DNA of 64,000 nucleotides. Source: Anaerolineae bacterium (GTDB taxonomy: Bacteria > Chloroflexota > Anaerolineae > Aggregatilineales > JAFGMM01). The notes beneath the pieces were generated by a model that searched no databases, was not told where the DNA came from, and saw only the letters and a program-made list of their open reading frames with translations. Below are positions 56,597 to 64,000 of the stretch, one piece after another (positions within the stretch are counted from its first letter, which is position 1; the number at the start of each line of letters is the position of its first letter). The position numbers and the translations under genes are program-made. The stretch spans positions 620,001-684,000 of the forward strand of contig JAOSJO010000001.1 in assembly GCA_027494055.1 (NCBI GenBank). The letters run 5' to 3'.

Positions 56597-58572
56597 CTAA
56601 CCTGACAATGACCGAATCGTGAGTATCCCTTCTTTATGCAGCCGTTGGAGGTCTCGCCTGTGCTGGTCTACTATAGTCCCCAGTTCTGCCGCTCTTGTCA
56701 AATCACCATCTTCCTGCGCCTCGGCTTGCAAGAAGTAGAGCTGTTCGATCGCGCGCTGCAGCAGGCGTTCGCGCAGCCCCAGCAGCAACTCCAATGCGTC
56801 GGCCATGCCTTTAGCGTCCAGGAGCACGCTGTGCAGCGGCTGGCTCTGCATGAAGTGCCCTATCGACCTGAGGATGTGACCTGGCGGCTCGAACTGGAGC
56901 AGGGCGTCGAGTTCGCCCGCCAGCACGGCGGGGAGGGTCGCGCGCATGTAGTCAATCGGGTCTTGCTCGTCCTGCGCCAGCGACGCCTGGAACGCGCGAA
57001 AGATCGCCTGCAGCGCCGTCTGGGTGAAGTCGTTGGCGCTCAGGCGCGGCAGGTCCAGCGCCTGCAGGCAGCGGTCGATGTGGTAGATCAAGTCCTGGCG
57101 CTTGAGGAGGGCCGCCATGCAGTAGCGCTCCTGCCAGCTCACCGAAAGCGGCGCGGCGGTGGCCTTCGCGGGCGGCGGCTCGGCCTCCGCCTCTGGCGGC
57201 GGTTCGGCCTTTGGCCGGCGGCGCGGGCGCGCCGGCTGCGCGCGCTGCGCGTTCGCCCACGCGATCAGCGTCCGCTCCGGGATGCGCACGGCGCGCGCCA
57301 GCTCTTGCAGGTTGTTCTGGGTCTGGAGCTGGCGCTCCGTCGCGGAGAGGATGGGCAACAGCTCCCGCGCGACCTGCTCGCGGTCGAAGGCGTCGGCGAG
57401 GTCGCGGCCCTGGGTGGCCTGCTCGATCACGTACTTCGCCACCGGCAGCGCCTCGTCCAGCAGCCGCTGCCAGACCTCCGGCTGCTCGCGGATCAGGTCG
57501 TCGGGGTCCTTGCCCTTGGGCAGCCGCAGGATGCGGATGTCGATGTCCAACTGCCCCCCAAGGCGGATCATCCCGCGCGCGTCGAAGGTGGGCGCGGTGT
57601 CTTCGGACAGCGCCTCGCGCGCCACTTCGAGGTCGCGCATGGTGGCGCGCACGCCGGCCACATCGGGGTCGAGCGCCAGGATGAGGCGGCGCGCGTACTT
57701 GCTGAGTTGGCGCAACTGCGTCTCGGTGAGCGCGGTGCCCATCTGCGCGACCACGTTGTCGAAGCCGGCCTGGCGCGCCTGCATCACGTCCATGTAGCCC
57801 TCGACGAGGACGGCGGTCTCGCGCTCGCGGATGGACCGGCGCGCCATGTCGAAGCCGTAGAGCAGGCGGCTCTTGTCGAAGAGCGCGCTCTGCGGCGAGT
57901 TGAGGTACTTCGGGTTGTCGTCGGGGTTGAGCGCGCGCGCGCCGAACCCACCGTGCGCCCCCGGCTGTCGCGGATAGGGATCATCAGCCGGTTGCGGAAG
58001 CGGTCGTAGCGCCGGCCGTCCTCGCGGTCTATCAGCAGCCCGGCGTCGATGAGGTCCTGCTCGCTGTAGCCCTGCGCTTGCAGGTGCGTGCGCGCGGCGT
58101 CCCAACTGTCGGGCGCGTAGCCGAGCATGAAGGCGCGCGCGGTATCGCCGGTGAGGCCGCGCCGCCGGACGTAGGCCCGCGCGGGGCCGGCCACGGGCGC
58201 GTTGAGCAGCAGGTGGTGATAGTACGTCGTCGCCTCGGCGAGAAGTTCGCGCAGGCGGTCGTACTGCTCTGTCTGCTCCGATGGGCCACGCTGTTCGAGC
58301 GTGACGCCGGCGCGCTCGGCTAGGACGCGCAGCGCCTCGCCGAAGTCCCAGCCCTCGGCCTTCATCACGAAGCTGAAGATGTCGCCGCCCTCGTTGCACG
58401 CGCCGAAGCAGCGCCACGTGCCCGACTCTGGGAACACCACAAAGGAGGGCGTCTTCTCCGTGTGGAAGGGGCAGAGCGCCTTGTAGTTGCGCCCGGCCTT
58501 CTTCAGCGGGACATAATCGCTGACCAGGTCAACGATGTCGAGCCGCGCCTTGATCTCGTCGGTTACGTCCAT
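56597..58572 (-). CDS. dnaG: DNA primase DnaG (one frame break)
   Basis: Bacterial primase, about 658 residues after restoring one G (CCC at 57947-57949 on the plus strand). The N-terminal zinc site is C34-x2-H37-x17-C55-x3-C59, with CX3C rather than the usual CX2C. The catalytic core continues with RNRLMIPIRD and the TOPRIM motifs VLVEGYMDV and LALDPDVAG. A Pro/Ala/Glu-rich linker leads to the helicase-binding C-terminal region. It makes RNA primers at the fork with DnaB. ATG 58572 starts MDVTDEIKARLDIV. It is the first gene of the dnaG-rpoD unit. Confidence 0.93.
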
Positions 58573-58961
58573 CCCTGTCTTCCGCGCTGGCCGACCAGCG
58601 CTTCACGTGCCCGGCGGCGCTCGCTTGGCGGTGAGGGTGCAGCGGGTCGGTTACGACCGGCGAAGGCGAAAGACGAGACGCTTCCATTCCATGTTGTCTC
58701 GTCAGGTCCATAGGTTGGGATTCGGGTCTCGACTTCAGAAACGTGCGCCCTTGAGGTGGGCAGATTTTACGCCCCGCGCGGGTTTCGCGCAAACCTTTTT
58801 TTGTCGGAATGGTGTTATATGCTACAGGTACTGTGCCTCTTGTCCCCCGTGGCGCTCTTTTTTAAGCCGGCAGTCACCGGAGCGTAACCGATTCTATACG
58901 CTCACGCGCGGCGATACGAGGTACAATAGACATACAATCGCTGACCCCCGGAGAAAACGAC
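58573..58961. other. 389-bp divergent region upstream of dnaG
   Basis: No gene is supported. GACGAGAC (58672-58679) and GTCTCGTC (58696-58703) form an 8-bp stem with a 16-nt loop in the dnaG leader on the minus strand. A seven-T tract lies at about 58797-58803. TACAAT near 58922 could be a -10 for the small membrane gene on the plus strand. No clear consensus promoter for dnaG is visible. Confidence 0.5.
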
Positions 58962-59231
58962 GTGCCTGAGCCGACCCCCTCCTACTGGCGACGTTTGTTT
59001 GCGGCCATCATTGGCCTTGTGGTCTTCATCCTCGCTGTGGCTGTCCTTTCCTCAATCGCGCTGGAGCCTGTGAGCAACCTGATTCTTGTGTTTGTCGGCC
59101 TGGCGCTTGCGACCGTGTGCGCCTCGCTGGGGCGGCGCGTGATGCGCGTGCCGTTCGAGCGCCGCCGGAGCTGGCTGTGGCTCCGCGCTTCGGAGGACAA
59201 CACGCGCAACACCAACCGGCCCCCCGCCTGA
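58962..59231 (+). CDS. Small two-helix membrane protein
   Basis: An 89-residue protein with two hydrophobic segments (FAAIIGLVVFILAVAVLSSIAL and LILVFVGLALATVCASL) and a basic C-terminal tail. I do not recognise a family. GTG 58962 has GGAG 8 bases upstream. It begins a run of same-strand genes that ends with the M24 peptidase; the spacing to the next gene is 29 bp. Confidence 0.65.
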   Translation: MPEPTPSYWRRLFAAIIGLVVFILAVAVLSSIALEPVSNLILVFVGLALATVCASLGRRVMRVPFERRRSWLWLRASEDNTRNTNRPPA

Positions 59232-59260
59232 TCCACCTGCCAAATCCAGAGCGCCCGGCA

Positions 59261-60113
59261 ATGACCAACGACGTTTACCTGACCCTCATCCGGCACGAAG
59301 ATGCCCCCGTCATTGCCCGCGCCCTCGCGCGCGCGCTGGAGGCGCTGGGCTTTGCGCGCTACGATCCCTTCCCAGGCGGTGACAGCCCGGCGGCGCTGTG
59401 GCAGGAGACGGTCCGCGCGTTCGTCGCGCCGGCGCGCGATGGGTGGACGCGCGTGCTGGGCCAGACGCCGCCCGACGCGCTTGAGCGCGCCCAGGCCGCC
59501 TTCGGCGCGCCGGCGCTGCACCTGTGGCTGACGCGCGACGTGTGGGGCTTCCTGCTCTTTGCGGAGGGGGCGGACGCGGTCGATGTCGCGGCGCTGGCGG
59601 GGCTGCTGCGCCCCGGCAGGTCGCTCGCCGACGTGCAGCAGGCGCTTGGCGGCGAGATCGACCCCGCGCAGCTCCCGCCGATGGGCGCAGACGATGCGCC
59701 CGCCGCGCTCCCCCGACGACGTGCAACGCCTGGCCGAGTCGCGCCGCGTCAACATGGACCGGGCGCAGCGCATGATCGACAACTGGACGGACAGGCTCTT
59801 CGCCAAACTGGACCGCCAGAGCGACGGCGAGGCCTCGCAGATGCGCGCCGAAGCGCGGCGGGCGCTCGCCGCGTCGCCGTCGCTGTGGGAGACGCCCTCC
59901 GGGCAACGGCTGCGCGCGTTCGCGGCGTGCCTGGCGCTCCCGCCGGCCTGGCATAGCCCCACGCTGGACGAAGCGCGCCAGGCCTACATCGTCGCGCGGC
60001 GCAGGGCGCTCCGCCCGGACGCGAGCCTGCTCCCCGGCGACGAGGCCGCGCTGGCCCGCCTCCCGGATGCGCTCGATTACACGCCGCTCTACTTCGGAAA
60101 GAAGTCTGCGTGA
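59261..60113 (+). CDS. Hypothetical protein, unknown function (one frame break)
   Basis: A 283-residue protein after removing one C from the run 59710-59714. The N-terminal half is a mixed alpha/beta region (DVYLTLIRHEDAPVIARALARALEALGF, then LHLWLTRDVWGFLLFA) and the C-terminal half is helical (QRMIDNWTDRLFAKL, LDALDYTPLYF). I do not recognise a family. It overlaps the next membrane gene by four bases (GTGA), so they are coupled, and the small membrane gene precedes it by 29 bp. Confidence 0.6.
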
Positions 60114-61096
60114 ACGCGCGCAAGGCATTATCCGGACGCCTGCCCGCGTGGTTGCTGCGCGCGCTGTTCGGGGCGGGGTTCTTCACGCTGGGCGAGGTGA
60201 TGCTGTGGGATAACCCGGACCCGGCGCAGTGGCCGCTGCGCGCGGTCGGGTGCCTGTTGCTGGCGGCGGTCGCGGTGGATTTGATCGTGCGCTTCAACGT
60301 GCGCGACGTGCCGGGGATCATGGTCGTGGGCGGCGTGTTTGGCGTGCCCTACGGCGTACTGGTGGCGCAGGTCGTCGGCGAGGACCTGATTCGCGGCATG
60401 GTGCTCAGGCCGCTGGGGTGGTACGCGCTGGTCGGCGGCGCGTTGGGCGTCGCCGCCGCGCTGATCGCGCTGCGCGGCGCGGGGTACACGCTCCCGCGCG
60501 GGGTCGCGGCGGCGGGGCTGGGGCTGCTGTGGGGCATGTGGGTGCGCTGGTTCCCCACCCAGACGGCGGGCGGCGCGCCCGCGCCGCTGGAGGCGGCGAC
60601 CCTCGCGGCGGGGGCCGGCCTTGCAGTGATGGGTGTGCTGGCCTATGCGTACCAGCGGCGGCCGGCGCGCCTGGAGATCGACCTGATGCTGACGCCCTGG
60701 GAATGGGCGCTGGTCGCCGTCGGGCTGGGGGCGTTCCTGGTTGCCGGTCTGGCGCGCGGCGGCATCCTGCCCCTGGGGCTGGGCGCGCTCGTCGCGTTGA
60801 GCGTCTTCCTGGTCGGCGTGCTGCTCTTCAGCCGCGAGCGCTACCGCCGGTCGGCGCTGCGCGACCTCACGCCGCCGGCCCGGTTCAACGCGCCACACTA
60901 CACGGCGCTGGCGCTGAGCTTCCTCGTGGCCGGCGGCCTCGGCTACATCATTCCGCCCATCGGCGCGGCGGCGGAGCCGCTGCAACTCTCGGCGATGGTG
61001 GCGCTGCTCTACGTGCTGGGCTTCGCGTGGGTGCCGGTGGTGTCGGTCTTCATGGCGGTGCGCGCCTTCATGGACATTTCGCGGCAGGAGGGATAA
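60110..61096 (+). CDS. Multi-pass membrane protein, unknown family
   Basis: A 328-residue protein with about nine to ten predicted membrane helices, including LLRALFGAGFFTLGEVML, VGCLLLAAVAVDLIV, ALVAVGLGAFLVAGLA and the C-terminal AMVALLYVLGFAWVPVVSVFMAV. The helices are glycine- and alanine-rich with few charges. I do not recognise a transporter family signature. Its GTG start overlaps the stop of the preceding hypothetical gene. The M24 peptidase starts 4 bp after its stop. Confidence 0.7.
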   Translation: MNARKALSGRLPAWLLRALFGAGFFTLGEVMLWDNPDPAQWPLRAVGCLLLAAVAVDLIVRFNVRDVPGIMVVGGVFGVPYGVLVAQVVGEDLIRGMVLRPLGWYALVGGALGVAAALIALRGAGYTLPRGVAAAGLGLLWGMWVRWFPTQTAGGAPAPLEAATLAAGAGLAVMGVLAYAYQRRPARLEIDLMLTPWEWALVAVGLGAFLVAGLARGGILPLGLGALVALSVFLVGVLLFSRERYRRSALRDLTPPARFNAPHYTALALSFLVAGGLGYIIPPIGAAAEPLQLSAMVALLYVLGFAWVPVVSVFMAVRAFMDISRQEG

Positions 61097-61099
61097 GCG

Positions 61100-62203
61100 A
61101 TGCTGGTCGAACGGTTTGCGCGTTTCCAAAGCGCGATGCAGGGCGCCGGCCTCGATGTGGTGGCGGTGATGCCCGGCGCGAATCTGCATTACCTGACCGG
61201 GGTGCGCTTCGACAAGCTGGAGCGCCCGCTGGTGGCGTTCATCCGCGCCGAGGGCGCGCCGGTGCTGGTGATCCCCAAAATGGAGTACCCCAAGCTCCGC
61301 GACGCCGAGCCGTACCCGGTCGAGTGCTTCCAGTGGGCGGACTCCGACGGCCCGGATGAGGCCTTCGCCGGGGCGCTGGCGGTGGTAGGGTTGGCCGGGG
61401 CGGCGCTGGGCGTGGAGTCGCTCAACATGCGCTTCCAGGAGATGAAGCTTATCGAGAAGCACGCGCCGGGGGTGCGTTTCGTGGCCGACGACGCGGCCTT
61501 CGACGCCGTGCGTCGCAGCAAGGACGCGGCGGAGATCGCGCTGCTGCGTGAGGCGATCAACCGCAGCCAGGAGGCGCTCGACCGGGCGCTGGCCCAGGTG
61601 CGCCCCGGCATGACCGAGCGTGCAATCGGCAACCTTCTGCAGGCTGAAATTCTCGCCGGAGACATGGAAGTCGCCTTCATCCTGGTGCAGGGCGGCCCCA
61701 CCTCCGCGCAGCCGCACGGCAACATGACCGACCGCCCCGTGCGCGCGGGCGAGAACCTGCTCATCGACTACGGCGGCATGGTCGGCGGCTACCCGGCGGA
61801 CATCACGCGCACGTTCTTCATGGGCCGCGCGCCAGACGCGCAGATGCACGAGGTCTACGAGCTGGTCAAGGCGGCGAACGCGGCCGGCCGCGCGGCGTGC
61901 GGGCCGGGGGTCCCGGCGCAGGAGGTGGACCGCGCCACGCGCAAGGTGATCGAGGACGGCGGCTACGGCGAATACTTCATCCACCGCACCGGGCACGGCC
62001 TGGGCCTGGAGATACACGAGGGACCGTACATCTACGCGGGCAACACCGAGCCGCTGGCGGTCGGTAACGTCTTCACGGTCGAGCCGGGGATTTACCTGCC
62101 GGGCGTGGGCGGCGTGCGCATCGAGGACAACATGGTCATCACGCCCGACGGCGCGGAGAGCCTGACGACCTACCCGCGCGACTGGCGGGTGGTGGGGGCG
62201 TAG
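61100..62203 (+). CDS. M24-family Xaa-Pro peptidase (PepQ/creatinase-like)
   Basis: A 367-residue pita-bread metallopeptidase that removes N-terminal residues next to proline. An N-terminal creatinase-like domain precedes the catalytic domain. The dimetal ligands are seen in LLIDYGGMVGGYPADITRTF (two Asp), HRTGHGLGLEIHEGP (His), FTVEPGIYLPG (Glu) and VRIEDNMVIT (Glu). ATG 61100 has GGAGGGATAAGCG upstream. It closes the same-strand run that started at 58962; an intergenic stretch of about 555 bp with repeats follows. Confidence 0.92.
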   Translation: MLVERFARFQSAMQGAGLDVVAVMPGANLHYLTGVRFDKLERPLVAFIRAEGAPVLVIPKMEYPKLRDAEPYPVECFQWADSDGPDEAFAGALAVVGLAGAALGVESLNMRFQEMKLIEKHAPGVRFVADDAAFDAVRRSKDAAEIALLREAINRSQEALDRALAQVRPGMTERAIGNLLQAEILAGDMEVAFILVQGGPTSAQPHGNMTDRPVRAGENLLIDYGGMVGGYPADITRTFFMGRAPDAQMHEVYELVKAANAAGRAACGPGVPAQEVDRATRKVIEDGGYGEYFIHRTGHGLGLEIHEGPYIYAGNTEPLAVGNVFTVEPGIYLPGVGGVRIEDNMVITPDGAESLTTYPRDWRVVGA

Positions 62204-62317
62204 GGCGGCGCGGAGGGCGGCCCGGAGGGCTAACGGCACGATTGTCATGGCGCCCTTGTCGCCCCACCCCCGCGCCTTCGACGCATCGCCTCCCAACAGG
62301 TGAGCTGGGGACCGACG

Positions 62318-62392
62318 GGCAAACAGAACTTCCAGGCGCCAATCAACATATGCAAAGTTTGTGTGTAGGGGCAAGGCATGCCTTGCCTCTAC
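62318..62392. repeat. Dispersed palindromic repeat (family C), best copy
   Basis: GGCAAACAGAACTTCC plus AGGCGCCAA (62318-62342) is followed by GTAGGGGCAAGGCA and TGCCTTGCCTCTAC (62365-62392), an almost perfect 28-bp palindrome. The first 25 bases match 12344-12368. Confidence 0.65.
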
Positions 62393-62407
62393 AGCCTCAC
62401 TGGTGTC

Positions 62408-62547
62408 TGGCCCCCTCTCCCCAGCCTCGCGCAGCGAGGCGGAGCGTGGGACAGGGGGCACCGACCGAAGGTCGGCGGGGGTGAGGGGAGGTATCAGGCA
62501 ACTTCTCGCCACGACCCAAGACTGAAACCACGAATAACGCGAATTCA
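62408..62547. repeat. Adjacent family B and family A repeats
   Basis: 62408-62488 holds CCCCCTCTCCCC, CCTCGCGCAGCGAGG, GACCGAAGGTC and GGGGGTGAGGGG, a family B copy. At 62525-62547 AAACCACGAATAACGCGAATT matches the family A terminus. No gene is supported from 62204 to 62759. Confidence 0.6.
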
Positions 62548-62653
62548 GCAAGAATGGCGATCTGGTCTACAGGACGGGCGGAACTGTGCCGTGCGCGCCG
62601 GCTCCTGCCAGTCGTATTCGTGTAGCAGGTTGCCCGCAAACTCACTCCGCGCT

Positions 62654-62675
62654 ATTATTGCAACTTATTGCAATA
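62654..62675 (+). promoter_or_regulatory. Candidate Fur/Zur-family operator
   Basis: Two TTGCAA palindromes (62658-62663 and 62668-62673) are spaced exactly 10 bp apart inside ATTATTGCAACTTATTGC and AATAG, about 85 bp before the regulator start. This AT-rich site stands out sharply from its surroundings and could be autoregulatory. Confidence 0.5.
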
Positions 62676-62759
62676 GCACAGGGCCGGCGATAGGCCCTGC
62701 GCGTGGCGCGTGGACGCCCCACCATGGAGCCGCCACGCGCGCTTAGGCATGGAGCCAAC

Positions 62760-63233
62760 ATGAGCGACCTTGACCGCCTCCTCGACGAATTGCGCCAGCG
62801 CCGGCCCAGCACGCGCATCACCACGCAGCGCCGGCTGGTGCTTGAGGCGCTGATGGCCGACCCCGCCCGGCACCATACCTGTGAGGATGTCGCCGCCGCC
62901 GTCGCGCAGCATGGCGTGAAGCTTGACCAGAGCACGGTTTACCGCATTCTGCAATGGCTCAAGAACGCCGGCGTCGTCTCACAAACCGACCTGGGCAGCG
63001 GCAGCGACGTCTACGCGCTGGCCGGCCACCCGCCGCACCACCACCTGGTGTGCCTGCACTGCGGCGCGATCATCGACGTGGATGACGCGATCTTCGCCGG
63101 GCTGCGGCGGACGCTGCAACTGGCCTACCGCTTCGAGCCGCGCATCGAGCACTTCGCCATCTTCGGCATGTGCCAGGCGTGCCAGGAACACCCACGCACC
63201 GAAGACGACACGTTCGAAGACGAGATGGCATGA
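62760..63233 (+). CDS. Fur-family transcriptional regulator
   Basis: A 157-residue metal-dependent repressor. The winged helix reads TRITTQRRLVLEALM, then STVYRILQWLKNAGVV. The metal sites are HHHLVCLHCG and the C-terminal CQACQEH, so the structural Zn(Cys4) site is present. The family (Fur, Zur, PerR or Nur) cannot be fixed from sequence alone; the C-terminal region suits iron or zinc sensing. ATG 62760 has GGAG 5 bases upstream and is preferred over the longer frame from 62703. Its stop overlaps the DUF2344 start as ATGA. A candidate operator precedes it. Confidence 0.92.
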   Translation: MSDLDRLLDELRQRRPSTRITTQRRLVLEALMADPARHHTCEDVAAAVAQHGVKLDQSTVYRILQWLKNAGVVSQTDLGSGSDVYALAGHPPHHHLVCLHCGAIIDVDDAIFAGLRRTLQLAYRFEPRIEHFAIFGMCQACQEHPRTEDDTFEDEMA

Positions 63234-63871
63234 GCGCGTCCCCGCCGCCGCCCAGGCAGCGGCTGCGCGTCGTTTTCGGCAAGCGCGGCCCGCTGGTGTA
63301 CACCGGCAACCTGGACACGCTCCGCACCTGGGAGCGCGTGCTGCGCCGGGCGCGCCTGCCGCTCGCGTACTCGCACGGCTTCAACCCGCGCCCCCGGCTG
63401 CAACTGGCCGACGCCCTGCCGCTGGGCATCAGCAGCGAGGCGGAGTTGATCGACGTGTGGCTCAAGGAGCCGGTCGCGCTGGACGGCCTGGAGGCGCGCC
63501 TTGAGGCCGTCGCGCCGGCGGGGTTGGCGGTCTACAGCGTCGCCGAGACGGCGCTGGACGGCCCCGCCCTGCCGACGCTCGTCGTCGCCGCCGACTACGT
63601 GATCGCGGTCGAGGGCGTGAGCGCGGCGGACCTCGGCGCGCGTGTCCGTGACTTTCTCGCGCGGGCGCGCGTCGAGCGGACGCGCCGGGACAAGACCTAC
63701 GACCTGCGCCCGCTGGTCCACGCCCTGTCGGTGACGCCAGCCGGCGCGCTGCGCGCCACGCTTTCGCTCGGCGAGGCCGGCACCGCCCGCCCTGACGAAC
63801 TCCTGGACGCGCTTGGGCTGTCGGACGCGCCTGCGATGGTACACCGCGTGCGGTTGCACCTGCGCTCTTGA
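63230..63871 (+). CDS. TIGR03936-family radical-SAM-linked protein (DUF2344)
   Basis: A 213-residue DUF2344 protein: RLRVVFGKRGPLVYTGNLDTLRTWERVLRRARLPLAYSHGFNPRPRLQLADALPLGISSE is the diagnostic N-terminal block. In most genomes this domain is encoded next to, or fused with, a B12-binding radical SAM protein. No radical SAM gene is seen upstream here; it could lie to the right of the window. The ATG overlaps the Fur stop by four bases, so it is translationally coupled to the regulator. The role is unknown. Confidence 0.88.
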   Translation: MSASPPPPRQRLRVVFGKRGPLVYTGNLDTLRTWERVLRRARLPLAYSHGFNPRPRLQLADALPLGISSEAELIDVWLKEPVALDGLEARLEAVAPAGLAVYSVAETALDGPALPTLVVAADYVIAVEGVSAADLGARVRDFLARARVERTRRDKTYDLRPLVHALSVTPAGALRATLSLGEAGTARPDELLDALGLSDAPAMVHRVRLHLRS

Positions 63872-63879
63872 TCTCAACT

Positions 63880-63936
63880 CCTGGCGGTTCGGGGAGGTCA
63901 AGTGTAGGGGCGAGCTGGCGGTTCGGCCCCTGCGCC
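63880..63936. repeat. Degenerate family C repeat with GGCGGTTCGG direct repeat
   Basis: CTGGCGGTTCGG occurs twice (near 63889 and 63915), the second between GTAGGGGCGAG and GGCCCCTGC, which resemble family C ends. The remainder to 64000 shows no gene start. Confidence 0.45.
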
Positions 63937-64000
63937 ACGCATTTTCATTCGCTTGTGGCGTCGCCGCGCTGCTATGAACAGCTCTTAACAAACTGCGGTT

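Noticed and set aside
60128-62551. 807-codon minus-strand open frame
   Set aside because: It is antisense to the well-supported membrane protein and M24 peptidase genes, is His/Arg-rich with no fold, and is a GC-driven shadow.

Overview
This 64 kb window is a GC-rich bacterial chromosome segment, most likely from a member of the phylum Chloroflexota (Anaerolineae-like). The assignment is inference: it rests on a dnaG-rpoD pair, many secreted or membrane proteins with Thr/Pro-rich linkers and SH3-like repeats, Tad-type pseudopilins with very large ectodomains, an LLM-family flavin oxidoreductase and the general gene content. I see no rRNA, tRNA, CRISPR array, prophage or intact insertion sequence.

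Layout. 0-15 kb: a truncated VIT1/CCC1-type transporter, an alanyl-tRNA editing protein, a metallo-beta-lactamase-fold protein with a ruined metal site, a sugar cluster (PfkB kinase, DUF4432 epimerase-like protein, aldehyde ferredoxin oxidoreductase), a badly decayed GH13 amylase behind a consensus promoter, a secreted SH3-repeat protein, a GNAT protein, a methyltransferase, a FGGY sugar kinase and an LLM oxidoreductase. 15-26 kb: a secreted esterase with three tandem catalytic domains followed by a fourth single-domain paralogue, two Nudix hydrolases, a nitroreductase, a DUF1028 protein, a DUF2283/DUF2442/MNT/HEPN toxin-antitoxin-like island, a UMF1-type MFS transporter carrying an inserted extracytoplasmic beta-sandwich, and an MBL hydrolase. 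26-39 kb: an enolase-superfamily enzyme translationally coupled to an MBL hydrolase, an SDR, a three-gene Tad-like pseudopilin operon, a response regulator, and a BTAD/TPR regulator divergent from a secreted SnoaL-like protein. 39-54 kb: an fdhD/sugar isomerase/MFS run, a glycosyltransferase, a thioredoxin-like protein with a C-terminal beta domain, an epimerase/MFS pair, an aminopeptidase-like protein, an NlpC/P60 endopeptidase, a TfoX-N protein and a sucrase/ferredoxin-like protein. 54-64 kb: DUF456, rpoD, dnaG, a run of small membrane and hypothetical proteins ending in an M24 peptidase, and a Fur-family regulator coupled to a DUF2344 protein.

Two features colour the whole annotation. First, about 18 single-base frame breaks lie almost all in G or C runs, including in the essential genes rpoD and dnaG. 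They look like uncorrected homopolymer errors rather than biology, so I annotate those genes across the break and give the site. The GH13 gene (6992-8752) is different: it changes frame more than a dozen times. Second, the longer intergenic gaps hold at least three families of dispersed palindromic repeats, at 12.3, 15.1, 28.4, 43.4, 46.1, 52.5, 54.6, 62.4 and 63.9 kb.

The best candidates for something undescribed are the transporter with the inserted ectodomain (23131-25186), the triple-headed esterase (15283-17966), the pseudopilin operon with giant ectodomains (29686-34654) and the histidine-depleted MBL-fold protein (1584-2454).
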